Origin: Oryctolagus cuniculus
Lineage: Eukaryota; Chordata; Mammalia; Lagomorpha; Leporidae
DNA: 64,000 nt
Direction: 5' to 3'
Assembly (NCBI RefSeq): GCF_964237555.1
Contig: NC_091435.1
Location: forward strand, 75,632,873-75,696,872
This document shows positions 47,106 to 58,954 of the stretch, in pieces; position 1 is the stretch's first letter; every line of letters begins with the position of its first letter. Under the pieces are notes generated by a model that ran no database searches, was not told where the DNA came from, and was given only the letters and a program-made list of their open reading frames with translations. Position numbers and translations under genes: made by a program.

Positions 47106-49055
47106 TAATGCAGGGTTCGAGCTTTCAAGTGAGAAAAACTGACGGGTGCAGAAGCTGTGGGATCACAGGAGTGAGAAGCAGCTCCTCTTTCATCACTGCC
47201 AGGGACTCAGTTTACTTTAAATTTAGGCAGAATTGCGATTGTCCTGATCCTAAAATTCCTCACCCATCTTACACCTCTCTCTCAACTCAATAACTGTCTA
47301 CTCTGTCGTCCTGAGTTTCAAAGTCAAGGCTAAGGCAATAGCAGATTGTGTTTCTTGGGTTTCTACCTCTCCTTTTTCTCCTCTTTTCTTTTTCTTCTTT
47401 TGTTAATCCAGATTTTGATAACATGAGCTGGAGTTTGAGGTGTGGCTTGTATATTCTCTGTTGCAACAAGCTTGAGTGAGGAAAAGAGGTTATGAACTTG
47501 AAAAAAAAATCATCTTGTGCTTGGTAGGAGATTCTCATTTCTTTTTTTTTTTCTTCTGCTCTGAAAAATCAGGTTGTTTAGCGAGCAACTGTTTTTAGAA
47601 CTCTTCAATGTGTCTGGAAACATGAACACTAAGTATATGAATAATTTTTATAAGAAAGTGAACAGAATGAAAATCCAAGCAGTGGGGGAGGGGGAGTGAA
47701 ATATAATTTTGGCCTTTTAAAAATCTCAAAGCAAAGAAACTCCCGGGTGTTGAGCAATTTCAGTAAATCATCATGACGCCAGATCACTTGGAAGGTTTTC
47801 TTCAGGGTGGGGTTCAGAGGAGCTATTCCCTTATGTAGAAAACATTTTGAGGTGAGTTGTTCACCTTCAGTCTGCAGCAATATCATTCCTAAAGTGGACA
47901 GTTACTACTCTGCCCTCCACCACGTCCCACTGTTTAATTCACCACATCCCGTCTGCTTCCTTTCTAGCCCTGGCAGGCAAAGACATCTAGTGTCCATGCA
48001 TAAAGGTTAGCATAGCACAGGGAAGCTTCAGAAGACTGCCCTTGAAAGAGCTCCCTCGTTCAGTGCCCTAGGCTGAAAGGGAGGGCTCACCATGTCACGG
48101 AGACAGAGCCAAGCCCCCAAAAGAGTTGGGAAGTTTTCCTTCTTCGTGGATTTCTTCCTGTGACACCCTGTCTTTCCTTTTGAGAATCCAGCATGGCGGC
48201 CAGGGTCGTAGAGTAGCATAGGGGGCCATATCCTAGCCAAGCTGATACAGAGAATTAGCTGCCAAGGTATTCACGTCAGTGCTTCCCCACCTAGCAGGCA
48301 GAGAGAAGACTCAAGGAGTGATTAACTCAGGCATACCGACCAGCCAGGCCTCACAAACACAGCCATGTATGTTCTGTAGGTAGAAGAGTGCCCATTTGTC
48401 TCTCTCTTGCCCTTTCTCCATGCCTGTCCTCTCTGGAAAGATCCGCAAGGCCTGATCTTTCCCTTTCATGGAAATCGTGTTGCTCTTTCTCTAAGTGTAT
48501 CCAGAATGCAACCCTTTCTAGAGATCCTCCAGCTCGTGTGTTCCGGAAGAAAATTGACGTCTCCATTTTCCGGGAGCCTTTCCTAGATGATTTCTACTGA
48601 TTTGGGGTTTCCCTGGCACAGAAACTATGAAGGTCAACTTACACACTATGACCAGGGCTTTCAACTTCACTATTAAATGTCCTCTAACTTCTTAGGTTAC
48701 TGCTTCTATACTCAGTAATTTGTCTACATCTTTCTTTCTTTTCCATTAGTTCTAAAACAGTAGTTTCTGACCACTCTGGGACTAACCATGTGGCTTAGAG
48801 ATGGTGAGGGATGATCTTTGAGCCCACTCTTGTATCAGCCAAAGAAACATAGATTTTGATCTGTTTTAGTACAGTAGAGTCCCTATTGAAATTTTATGTT
48901 CATATTTCCCTAGAAAATGAGACTCTGGGTCTAAAAAATAAACAAACCACTGCCCTAGGCACCTTCACCATTCACTAGTTTATTTGCTCTGGTGTGTCTA
49001 TTTAATGAAATTTAAGAAAATGAGAGAATTAAGAAATCAAGAAAATTCAGGTTGG
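47106..49055. other. Unassigned sequence, likely UPK1B intron 1
   Basis: About 2 kb with no recognised repeat. A 70-codon frame at 48388-48600 was considered, but it has no family features or splice context. Nothing else can be supported. Confidence 0.35.
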
Positions 49056-49059
49056 GTAG

Positions 49060-49265
49060 ATAACTAGCACTGTACTAGAACTTCACATATATTTTCAATT
49101 AATTTTCACAGCAACCTTGAAGTTAGGCTTACTATTGCCATTTCAGAGATGAAAAGTAAACAGGATTAAGTCATTTGCCAGAGTCACAAAACTACTCAGT
49201 GGTAGATCTAAGATTCCAGCCCTGGTCTGCCCAAACCCCATGTTTTTTCTATTTCACCATACTCT
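49060..49265 (-). mobile_element. MIR SINE
   Basis: Antisense MIR: TTTTCACAGCAACCTTGAAG, CCATTTCAGAGATGAAAAG, AAGTCATTTGCCAGAGTCAC and GTAGATCTAAGATTCCAGCCC. Confidence 0.75.
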
Positions 49266-49782
49266 CTAACTGGTCCTGCAATAAAGCACTAGGCAGATCA
49301 CTAATTTGTGTATTTATTCCTTTATTCAAGCAAGCATTTACTTATTTATCTTTTTATTTAGCTAAATGATTGAATGCCTGCCCTGTGTCAGGCACTGTGC
49401 CACTTTGGAACTAGAAAGGCAAATACAAAAGGGTCCTACAGTCTTCTGTCTGGGACACCCTTGCAATAAAGTGCAGGAAACCCTTCAGACAGAAAGTAAC
49501 AGGGAGGCAGAGCAGAGTCCACTCAAAGTCACTTCTGTGTCTAGGGGAAAGCAACCCAGCACAGAGCACAGCCCCAGGGGTCATCTCTCCCTCACCTCAC
49601 ATCTGGAGCAGGTGCCTCAGAGCTGGCCAAAGCCAGAGGGATGCAGCCCATTAACTGCTTAGGAATGCTGCTGGAATGTTCCGAGGGGCACTCCCTGAAG
49701 GATGTGCTACTTGGTTCCTGACTCTGGCCACACCCCAAACACAACTGAAAAAAAGATTTTTTTCCCATGAACCCAAGAAGCA
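49266..49782. other. Unassigned sequence
   Basis: 49365-49420 (ATTGAATGCCTGCCCTGTGTCAGGCACTGTGCC) resembles the end of a second L2/MIR-type element. The rest is unique with no gene evidence. Confidence 0.35.
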
Positions 49783-49801
49783 CCAGTGGATAATTTTAAT
49801 G

Positions 49802-50135
49802 AAAAAAAATTTTTTTTATTTGACAGAGTTAGACAGTGAGAGAGAGAGAGACAGAGAGAAATGTCTTCCTTCCGTTGGTTCACCCCCCCCCCCAAATGGC
49901 CGCTATGGCCGGAGCTATGCCGATCTGAAGCCAGGAGCCAGGTGCTTCTTCCTGGTCTCCCATGCAGGTGCAGAGGCCCAAGCACTTGGGCCATCCTCTA
50001 CTGCCCTCCCGGGCCATAGAAGAAAGCTGGCCTGGAAGAGGAGCAACCAGGACTAGAACCTGACGCCCATGTGGGATGCCGGCACCGCAGGCGGAGGATT
50101 AACCAAGTGAGCCACGGCGCCAGCCCCATCCCCAT
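49802..50135 (-). mobile_element. Young-type C SINE with target duplication
   Basis: Reverse copy: TTTATTTGACAGAGTTAGACAG, a C10 run, CTCCCGGGCCATAGAAG core and GTGAGCCACGGCGCCAGCCCC end. CCAGTGGATAATTTTA on the left and CCAGTGGGTACTTTTA on the right are the target duplication. Confidence 0.93.
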
Positions 50136-50374
50136 CCAGTGGGTACTTTTATGTGAGCCCTGCAAGCCCCTGCAGCAGAGCAGTCCCTGGGCAGTGAATG
50201 GAGGGAAAGTGGAAGGGAGGCTGCTTCTCCTCCACTTAGGAGCCCTTGGCTTCAGGACCAGTCACCATTAAAACCTCCTTCCTTATACCCCAAGGGTCAC
50301 TGGCAGATAAAGTAAAACCACAGCCAATACCCCATCCTTCCAAATATCCCCTGGTTATCACTTATCATTTCTTA

Positions 50375-50590
50375 TGTTTGTAACCAGTCAGTATTTGCCA
50401 ACCACTTCTGCATCTTTTATCTCATTTTATGACCACAGCACCTCCTTCAACAAGTTGTATTCTACCCATTTTATAAACAATGAAATGGGGTCATTGCCCA
50501 AAGTTACATAGTAATGACAGAGCATCCTTGAACCCCAAACGTTCTGATGTCAAACCCATTGTGCTCACCATTAGACCACACCCATTCGAA
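50375..50590 (-). mobile_element. MIR SINE
   Basis: CTTTTATCTCATTTTATGACC, CCCATTTTATAAACAATGAAATGGGG, AAAGTTACATAGTAATGAC and a CCCATTGTGCTCACCATTAGACCAC end follow the antisense MIR order. Confidence 0.75.
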
Positions 50591-51034
50591 TACACTCTTG
50601 GCGTTTCTGGCTCTTTGGTGAATGCAGCAAACATTAACCTATCTAAAATACAAATGGTCAAGGAGAGGCCAAGAAATGGTGACTCCTCAATGTACTTTTC
50701 CTCCTAGAACTCTGGTCCCAGGGGACAGGTGGAAGAGTGGCGGGTTTAGGATACCTCTAGACAAGCTTCCTGGAAAAGCACGTGAGTGCAGCACCAGGTC
50801 TTGGGGAAATGTGTGTGCTTTAGCGCAGTGTTAAAGGGATAGGGAAACAAGACCCCGAAGAAGCGAGTGAAGGTAGGCCTGGTGCTCTATCATTTGCGAA
50901 GGCAGAGTCCTCTGAACATGGAAAAAGCATTTGTTCTCCCTGCTCCCACAGTGGGCAAAGACGCAAGCCCGATGTTTCTTTTTCTACTGAAAACATCAGC
51001 AGCGTGGCAGGACTTTATGAACCACACGGTATTA

Positions 51035-51185
51035 AAGTAAATGATCTCGAGCTGGGAAGACGTGGGTTCGAATCTCAGCTTCTGCACTAACAATGTGGCT
51101 GTGGACAAATTGATCCATCTCCCCCAAGGCCCCTTCTCTTCATAGGAACAATGCAAGGAATTAGATCCTCCTCCTACCTCCCTAA
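51035..51185 (+). mobile_element. MIR SINE
   Basis: GGGTTCGAATCTCAGCTTCTGC, AATGTGGCTGTGGACAAATTGA and ATCTCCCCCAAGGCCCC fit the MIR core in sense. Confidence 0.65.
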
Positions 51186-51189
51186 GGAG

Positions 51190-52034
51190 TGCTGACTCTG
51201 AGGCTTTGGCCCACTGGCACTCCAGACTTCTACCCTCCAGAACCCTGAGATGATATTCCAGGGTGATTGTAAACCACTGAGTTGTGATTTGTTACAGCTG
51301 CAGTAGGAAACAAACGCAAACACTGGTAAGACAATAGCTCTGTGGAGAACACAGGGCCTACTCAGAGTGGAGAGCGGCACACCTGCTGTTAGATGATAGC
51401 CTTTGCAATTTTGTTATTTTGGGAGAAGACGTAGTTTTCTAAGTGAACGTGTGCCACTGATGCCAGCGAAGGGAGAAGAGACCAAGTAGTAAAAACGAGG
51501 AAGCACCAGTGGCCAACAATTCCTGAATCTCTTACCGGTCCACCTATCAGTGCCTGCTGTAAGCCAAGCCACAGCGGGGCTGCCTCCCTGGCATTCCTAC
51601 CACATCGCTGCCAAGGCCTCTTTGACCCATGGCTTTCTCCAGTTTCAACAGACCCCTATCTGCCTCCTCCCTCTCCCTCCTTTTCTCCCCCTCTTGCCTA
51701 CACTTTTCCACATTAGTTCTGACTCACGCCACTCTCCCATGGAGTATTCATTTGTCATAAACCTGTGTGTGGCAGTCTTTGGAGAAGCTGTGTTTTGTGG
51801 GACATAATTGAGTCACCAGTGTAAATCTAGCTCCTTTCTGGACCAATAAAGGCCGTTTGTTGATGGCCTCCTTAACTCTGTCCTTTTTCTCTATACTCCT
51901 TCTTCTCCCCTTTATCCTACTGTGGACAGTCTCTTCTGCCTTGAATCCCTGTTGCCAGTCACCATTGAATTCACCAAAAGAAGAAAATGTCTTCTTCTTG
52001 CTTGGAAGCACAAGCACTTGCCACAGTTAGGCTG
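51190..52034. other. Unassigned sequence
   Basis: Mixed composition with CT-rich stretches (51655-51710). No repeat family or exon recognised. Confidence 0.35.
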
Positions 52035-52367
52035 CCTTTTTTTTTTTTTTTTTTTTTTTTTGACAGGCAGAGTTAGAGAGAGAGAGAAAGGTCCTCCCTC
52101 CGTTGGTTCACCCCCCCAAATGGCCATCACAACTGGCACCCTGCGCCGATCCAAAGCCAGGAGCCAGGTGCCTCCTCCTGGCCTCCCATGTGGGTGCAAG
52201 GCCCAAGTACCTGGGCCATCCTCCACCGCCTTCCTGGGCCACAGCAGAGAGCTGGACCGGAAGAGGAGCAGCCGGGACAGAATCCGGCACCCCAACCGGG
52301 ACCAGAACCTGGGGTGCCAGCACCGCAGGCAGAGGATCAGCCAAGTGAGCCGCGGCGTCGGTGTAGG
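52035..52367 (-). mobile_element. Young-type C SINE
   Basis: Reverse copy: T26 tail, GACAGGCAGAGTTAGAGAG, TTCCTGGGCCACAGCAGAG core, AAGTGAGCCGCGGCGTCGG end. A short TAGGCT on both sides may be what remains of the target duplication. Confidence 0.93.
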
Positions 52368-52597
52368 CTACTTCTTGACAGTGCCTTATCAGTACAATAC
52401 TGATCAAGAATGGTGCTAGCCTGGCCTCTCCGGATATTTGCCCTTTATACTATTTGCTTATCTGAACTCTCTTCACAGTCTCTTTATGTGAGTCTCCAGT
52501 TTAAATTGTAACCCAAATGGCTGGGGATAATGTTATGTCCTACATGCCAGTAATGAAGTTTACGATGTGACTGATCTGGCTATGTGAGTTAGTCTCC

Positions 52598-52616
52598 GGG
52601 GGGGGGGGGGGGGGGG
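52598..52616. repeat. G19 homopolymer
   Basis: Nineteen uninterrupted guanines. Homopolymers of this length are unstable and are often miscounted in sequencing. Confidence 0.95.
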
Positions 52617-54170
52617 AGGCCCTGGCTGAGTTATACATTAAATCTTTCAAGGTATTGAGGTCCTCTCAGTCTAATGTGCAACTACGACTGGAAAGAAATG
52701 AGTGGCATCTCTATGTAGAAACCACATGTGGGGATATTGTGACAATGGCCCAGAGTCTTCCATTCCTTCCCCAAACACGGATGCAGTGCCACCCCCAAGT
52801 GCCAAATCCTGAGTGGAAAAAGCTCATAAAGTTTAACGTTTTTAAATTCCCACAGCTATCAAGTTAAACACATAAGGGAAAATATTTAGAGAGTAACCGA
52901 TTTCTTGGAAAGTTGCTGATACACACAATAAAGGGTAATAATGAAGTTAAAACTTAGCAAGTCTGAGTCATAGAGAAGGCTGCCTCCCACTGATCTCCAC
53001 AAACCAGGACTTCTGCCAAATGGGTAGACATAGAAGCTGGCTCTTCTATGTCTCCACTCCCTAGCTTTCCCTTTCCCTGGAATGTCATCTCTTCCCCACC
53101 ATCCTCCACACATACCCAACTGTACTGACCAAGGCCATACACATCCTGCAAAGCCTACACCTGTTCCTCCCCAGGATTCCCCCAGTACCTAAGGCCCTAC
53201 TACATATATTCCAATGATTTAGGAACATACCTTAGCTGCCCTATGCAACATAAAATTCTAGATTACAATAATCTCCTTTGTATATTTTTGTATTCCATTA
53301 AACACAAACTGTTTCATTTAATGCATATTTAGACCATGAACGCATGAATCAGTTTATTAATTAGCTTAATGAATAACTTGTTGAGAGAGGTGGACAGCTT
53401 TTCTCAAGGTCTTTCAAGCACACAAACCAAAATAATTGCTCCAAACACTTACCTTGTGTTCCTTCCAGAGAATCCTCAGGGAGGCAAGAGGCCCGTGTTC
53501 AGCCGTGTAGCACTGAACCTTGTGATGAGTCTGGGAGTCCCTGTGGGCTGAGGGAAAGAGCTTGTGCTCCAGAGACATGCAAACCAAGGTCTCGAGCCCA
53601 ACTCTGCTGTTATGGGCTGACTCACCAGAACTTAATTTAGCACTTTCAGCTTGAGACTCCTGGTCTGCAGTATGGCTCCTCCTCACCTTTTGCTTTTTCT
53701 CCCTAATTGGGTTATGAGAATAAGATGTATGCGTGTGAAGTCGCTGGTGCAGTGGCACATGGGAGGGACTGAAGGTGAGTCCCTCTTCTCCCTCAAGTTC
53801 CCCTCTTATAGGACAAGGAACTTCGGAATTTGCCAATTAGTTCTGAAGAGAACAAAATATTCAGAAAATAATGGTTTTTGGCAGTAGCCCACCATCTATA
53901 TGAGGGCTAACCACTAACTCTGGCTTAGAGTTTCCCCTCTGGGTTTCAATTTGCCTTAAGAGCAGCAGGGGCGGGGGCTGGAGAGAGATCTCCATGTGCC
54001 TCGCCCAGCCAAGTCATCACCACCACACACCTGCTCTTTATGCTCTCGTTGGCCATGTGGGGTCTCAGTTCTTCCCGCACAAGTAAGCTTTCTAAACACA
54101 CTACATCTTAAAGAGCTCCAGAAAGCTGCCAGTCAGACTCTGGAAGCCTTTATTTTTTTTTTATTCTTCT
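52617..54170. other. Unassigned sequence upstream of the UPK1B start exon
   Basis: Unique-looking sequence. A MIR-like trace around 53555-53640 is too weak to call. No exon recognised. Confidence 0.35.
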
Positions 54171-54189
54171 TTTAAAAACTATTGTGATT

Positions 54190-54545
54190 TTTCTTTTTTT
54201 CTTTTTTTTCTTTTTTTTTTTTCTTTTTTTTTGGCCAGGCATAGTTAGACAGTGAGAGAGAGACAGAGAGAAAGGTCTTCCTTCCATTGGTTCACTCCCC
54301 TAATGGCCGCTACGGCTGGCGCTGCACCGATCCGAAGCCAGGAGCCAGGTGCTTCCTCCTGGTCTCCCGTGTGGGTGCAGGGCCCAAGCATTTGGGCCAT
54401 CCTTTGCTGCCCTCCCGGGCCACAGCAGAGAGCTGGACTGGAAGAGGAGCAACTGGAACTAGTACCCGGCGCCCCAACCGGTACTAGAACCCAGGGTGCC
54501 AGAGCCACAGGCGGAGGGCTAGCCAAGTAAGCCACGGCACCAGTC
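54190..54545 (-). mobile_element. Young-type C SINE with target duplication
   Basis: Reverse copy: T-rich tail with C interruptions, GGCATAGTTAGACAGTGAG, CTCCCGGGCCACAGCAGAG core, AAGCCACGGCACCAGTC end. AAAACTATTGTGATTT is repeated on both sides. It lies about 190 bp upstream of the UPK1B coding exon. Confidence 0.94.
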
Positions 54546-54755
54546 AAAACTATTGTGATTTCTGAGTTCAGTAAGCAAATTTCACCTGTGGCTAAAAGAT
54601 TATACAACTTTAGTTTGGGTGCTTTGGGACACAAGAAAGCAACACACAAAAATGTGCTTTATTCATATTGTGGCACTCATAACATCCTTTGTCACCTGCT
54701 CCTAGTAAGTTCTAATGTTCTCAACTGTGTCTTCAGCCTCGGTGAAATCCTGAAG

Positions 54756-54824
54756 ATGGTCAAAGATGACTCCACTGTCCGTTGCTTCCAAGGCTTGCTG
54801 ATTTTTGGAAATGTGATTACTGGT
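54756..54824 (+). CDS. UPK1B: UPK1B first coding exon (uroplakin 1b)
   Basis: The ATG has a strong context (AAGATGG). It opens MVKDDSTVRCFQGLLIFGNVITG, the cytoplasmic N-terminus and the first part of transmembrane helix 1 of the tetraspanin uroplakin Ib. The exon likely starts at 54737 after a TGTCTTCAG acceptor, leaving 19 bp of 5' UTR. The GGT|GTAAGT donor ends it in phase 0. UPK1B pairs with UPK3 in the asymmetric unit membrane of urothelium. The CXXG-free N-terminus keeps the usual membrane-proximal cysteine (C10). Confidence 0.93.
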
Positions 54825-55066
54825 GTAAGTAACCAGAGTTTTCAGGAAATTCTGCTCTGCTTTTAATCATGATTTTAGATTCATCAAAAGTGAGAGTTTA
54901 AAGGAAAGGAATGATATAATAGGTAGCTCATTATATATTTTTTAATTTTAAGAAAAGTGTTGGTAAATATGCTGGCTAGAATTTAATTATATCATTTATC
55001 AAATATAACCATTTAATGTGTCAAAAGACGACAGTGGAAAATGTAGATACTTCCCTCCCAACTTTA

Positions 55067-55374
55067 CTTTTATAAAAAAGATTTTTATTTGTTTATTTGA
55101 AATGCAGACCTACAGAGGGTATAAGAGACAGAGAGAAAGGTTTTTCATCCACTGGTTCATTCCCCCAGATGGTTACAACAGCCAGGGCTGGGCCAGGCTG
55201 AAACCAAGGGCCTAGAACTTCATTTGAGTCTCCCATGTGGAAGCAGATGGCCAAGGACTTGGGCCATCTTCCACTGCTTTCTCAGGAACATTAGCAGGGA
55301 GCTGAAGCAGAAGTGAGTGGCTGAGATTTGGCAAGCAGCAGCTTAACCCGCTGCACCACAATACCAGCCTCTCT
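55067..55374 (-). mobile_element. Old C-type SINE with target duplication
   Basis: Reverse copy from AAGATTTTTATTTGTTTATTTG to GCACCACAATACCAGCCT. CTCCCAACTTTA at 55055-55066 and 55375-55386 is the target duplication. In UPK1B intron. Confidence 0.88.
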
Positions 55375-55529
55375 CTCCCAACTTTAAAACACAAGTGAAG
55401 CCATGTCCACCATGGTCAGTGCCCCAGACATCCCCACCATGCATGCACTATAGTATTTCTCTCCTCTTTCTCCTTGGTTTGAATTCCTATGGGGCAGATG
55501 TTTACTTCTTTTATGTAACCAGAAGCAGG

Positions 55530-55700
55530 CTGTGAGAATAGCTCAGAAGCCAAGTTATCTGGGCATGGTGGAGTGAGGTTGGAGAACCCTTGCCTGGGAG
55601 TCAAAAGATCAACCGTTGGCCCAGCTCTGCCTCTGATGCTCTGGGTGACTGGACAAATCATCATCTTTCAAGACTAAGATTCCTCATCTACAAAGGAGGG
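55530..55700 (+). mobile_element. MIR SINE
   Basis: CTTGCCTGGGAGTCAAAAGATC, AGCTCTGCCTCTGATGCTCTGGG, GACTGGACAAATCATC and AGATTCCTCATCTACAAAGGAGG match the MIR core order. Confidence 0.75.
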
Positions 55701-56094
55701 GTTTGGGAAAAGATAACCACCAAGGTTTCTTCAAGCTCTCCTTGGTAAATAGGACCAAGAACTCCTTAAATATCATAATCCAGGAATTTGGAGGGTTAGG
55801 GAAGGCAGGGAGAGAAGTATCTTCATGGAAGTAGGCATTGCGTCTGAATGTTTCATGCCCCAGAGACTTAACGGATGGTGTGAAATGATCTGGGTCTTTC
55901 CCCAAATAGCAATAAGACAGTAACGTATGGAAGAAGGTATGCAAGCAATTCGCCAATGAAAGTAGTTGCTTAATATCCTAGAGTTGCATCAAACCTATGC
56001 AAGGGAGGGAGTTCTCTTCCCACCCCACCTCTCTGTCCCTTTCCCAATGTTGCACTATTGGCTACCAGCTTGACAGAACCCTGTCTGCTCCCAG

Positions 56095-56295
56095 ATGTGT
56101 GGCATCGCCCTGACTGCAGAGTGCATCTTCTTTGTATCCGACCAACACAGCCTCTACCCACTGCTTGAAGCCACCAACAATGACGACATCTATGGGGCTG
56201 CCTGGATTGGCATGTTTGTTGGCATCTGCCTCTTCTGCCTGTCTGTTCTAGGCATTGTGGGCATCGTGAAGTCCAACAGGAAAATCCTTCTGGCG
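56095..56295 (+). CDS. UPK1B: UPK1B second coding exon
   Basis: 67 codons, phase 0 at both ends, with a CTGCTCCCAG acceptor and a GCG|GTAAGA donor. It encodes residues 24-90: the end of transmembrane helix 1 (MCGIALTAECIFFV), the small extracellular loop (SDQHSLYPLLEATNNDDIYGAA), transmembrane helix 2 (WIGMFVGICLFCLSVLGIVGIV) and the short cytoplasmic turn KSNRKILLA. The sequence is almost the same as human uroplakin Ib as I recall it. Residue 24 is Met where I recall a second Cys. Confidence 0.96.
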
Positions 56296-58484
56296 GTAAG
56301 ACCTTGAAAGTCTCTACAGGGGTTTCCTTGGAGCAAGTTTGATGGATTATTTCTGCTTTACTGAGAAGAAGGTTAGGTTTTCAGTGGGGCAGGAGGAAGC
56401 AGAATGTCAGATGTTAGGTAAGATTCTCCCTGCAGTGAAGAGTCCCTCCACTATTACAAATCCAGACAACTCATGTACGGAGAAGCCAAAGGGGAGACAC
56501 TTGGGGGTGATGCTGCTGAATACTCCCCAGATCTGTGCTTCTCCAGCTGGTATCTGCATGCCTCCAACAGGTATAGTTAGGGAAACACAGTGAGAACTTG
56601 ATTATTAGATTTCTTGATAACAAGTAATTTAAATGACTATTTTTGGTATTAATCATGTATTGATAGAACATAAAATAAAAAATGTGTATGAATGTGTGAA
56701 TTTTTAAGAGAAAGCATGAAAGTTTTTGAAGATGTTTTTCAGCCCAAGGATAATGGTTTTGTACAGGCTCTGCATTCTCACATTTTCATTCACTCTGTTT
56801 TTCAGGGCCCCTAGAAACTTCAATAAGCACTGCTGCAGAGCATATGTGCAGCCTGCATCTGACTCTGTGCACCCCAGAAAGGCTTCTGCCCCAAACCACA
56901 GCCAGCAGGATCATGTCCTGCCTTTGCAGATGCAGGCATGGCTGAGAAAGCTGGGTTTGGCCTTGACATCTACCCCCTGCCCCCCGTGCTCAAGGCAGTA
57001 ATTCTCACATTGTGTCAAACATCCCTGCACGCGCATAGACTCCCAGTCCCTGAAATAAGTTCCCTCCCCAAATGCTGCAGGGCCTGAGTTCCACCTTAAA
57101 GAACAAGTCCAGCCACTGAGAGTGTTGTTGGTTTACTTTCCCTTTGAGTTAACCATCATCCTTGTACTCCACAAATGCAGAACATTTACATTCTGTGATT
57201 CCTCAGTATGAGTAGTTGGAAGGCAAAAGGATCCACTTTGAGAAGGTGGGGAAAGGAACGTTGGGGGAAAAAGGGGAGAGGGAGAAGAAGAGAGGCAGGT
57301 GTCCCCAGTGACAACCCACGCTTGTGTCCCAGCCTCACTTTGGGCCAGTCATGTGTGTGGCTCACACAGCCAAAGGAGCAGCTCTCCCTCCCATTCAAGG
57401 GACGAAAGGAGAAATGCCTGACCCTCTGGCCCGCCTCCCTGTAGTGTTGCTAAGAGGTTCGGAGTCTCTGTAGGAGGAACCCCAAAGCTCTTGACAGAGA
57501 GCAAGGCAGCAGCTAAGACAGGAGAAAAGGATCTTTGCCTCTGAGAGCCTCCCACTGGTGACTTGCAGCCAGAACTTTGTTTTGAGCCAGGTGCTGAGGG
57601 CAGCAGACGGTCGTGCTCAGAGAATCTCCCATGCCCAGACCCAGAGAAGATTTTCCCTGCCCTCCCCCACTGGCATGGAGCACAGTGCCCCTTCCCAAGG
57701 ATACAAGGACTGGAAAGCTCAGTTACCAGGCTGAGGAAGGCAAAGACAAAATTCGCCAACCACTCCCATCCCAGATTCAGAAGTCATTTGCAGTTCAGAT
57801 CCTTTCAAGCCCAAAGAGTCTGTGACCTGTGGAGTCGTCATGGGCACACACAACAGCGACACCCCTGCTCTGTCTCATTCACCTGAGCCTGTCAGTGAGG
57901 GGAGAAAGGTGACATGAGAATGCCAGCAAGTGTGTGGGAAACTACCTACTTCTCTCTAAAAAGAGCGGATGCTTGTTAGGAGGGACACCGACTGTTAAAA
58001 AGGCTTTGGGTCATCTCTTTCTGACCTCTGTGATTCTAAATTTTCAACAAACCATTGAAAAAATTCTCCCAAGGAAAGGGTATTTATGAAGCTCCATTGT
58101 GTGTGAGACACTCAGACTCTTACCAGCCACTGAATGTACAGGTGCTTGTACACACACACACACACACACACACATCAGTTCTTTCTCTTGTATTTGTCTT
58201 TCTCAGTTAAAATAGAAATTCAGGATATTGGTCTGGGAAAGCTCTGTGTTCATTGGCCATTCATTCTGTGACAAATAGGTGAGAATTGAGCTAACTTGCA
58301 TCAAGCTTTTCTCCCCACCCAGCCCCATTCCAGGCAGTTGGTCAATGAGGGTTTGTTGAATATCTATGTAAATGATTGGATGATTTTATTCAGAGGAATG
58401 TGCTGAAAAACCACAACAATCATTTGGCAAAGTCTGTCTTTGGGAGCAAATGTAATCCTTTTCTCTCATTTGTTTCCCTTCCAG
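56296..58484. other. UPK1B: UPK1B intron, no repeat recognised for most of its length
   Basis: 2.2 kb with a (CA)n at 58150. The open frames at 57208-57886 have no recognisable protein family and no matching splice sites. No SINE or L1 insertion is visible here, which is unusual for this window. Confidence 0.6.
58150..58174. repeat. (CA)n microsatellite
   Basis: About 12 perfect CA units in UPK1B intron. Confidence 0.92.
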
Positions 58485-58559
58485 TATTTCATTCTGATGT
58501 TTATAGTGTACGGCTTTGAAGTGGCATCTTGTATCACAGCTGCAACACAACGAGACTTT
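58485..58559 (+). CDS. UPK1B: UPK1B third coding exon
   Basis: 25 codons (residues 91-115), phase 0, with a TTTCCCTTCCAG acceptor and a TTT|GTGAGT donor. It encodes transmembrane helix 3 (YFILMFIVYGFEVASCITAAT) and QRDF, the start of the large extracellular loop. The hydrophobic span and the embedded Glu and Cys are typical of the third helix in uroplakin tetraspanins. Confidence 0.95.
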
Positions 58560-58612
58560 GTGAGTACAATCTCATAAAGCACAGAGCTCAAGTGACAATA
58601 GAATCATCATTT

Positions 58613-58931
58613 GCAGGGCGGGCGTTTGTCACAGCAGTTAAGATGCCACTTGGGATGGTGGCAGCCTGTGTCAGTGTGCTGGGTTTGAGGTCCCGCTCTG
58701 CTTCTTCCTGCTAACTTCCTGCAAATCCCCGGGGAGGCAGTAGGTGATGGCTCAAGTACTTGAGTCCCTGCAAGCTGCACCAGAAACGTACCTGGATGCT
58801 CCTGGCTTCAGCCTTGTCTAGCCCCTCCCAACTGTTGCCTCAATGTTCGGGGACTGAACCAGAAGATGGAAGCTCTCTCTCTGTGTCCTCATCACTCTGC
58901 CTTTCAAGCCAGTAAATAAATTTTTTTAAAA
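58613..58931 (+). mobile_element. Old C-type SINE
   Basis: GGGCGGGCGTTTGTCACAG head, TTAAGATGCCACTTGGGATG, GGGGACTGAACCAGAAGATGG and GCCAGTAAATAAATTTTTTT tail. It lies 53 bp after the UPK1B third coding exon. Confidence 0.85.
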
Positions 58932-58954
58932 TAATCCTACTTAGTACAGTAATA

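Noticed and set aside
48388..48600. 70-codon frame ending in RKKIDVSIFREPFLDDFY
   Set aside because: The end looks protein-like, but there are no splice sites, family or expression clues, and the antisense strand is open too.
51922..52419. 165-codon frame
   Set aside because: It crosses a SINE in reverse orientation and its poly(T), and shares peptide text with other SINE-derived frames.
57208..57886. Overlapping frames in a UPK1B intron
   Set aside because: They lie between well-defined coding exons of UPK1B, have no recognised similarity, and are balanced by equally long antisense frames.
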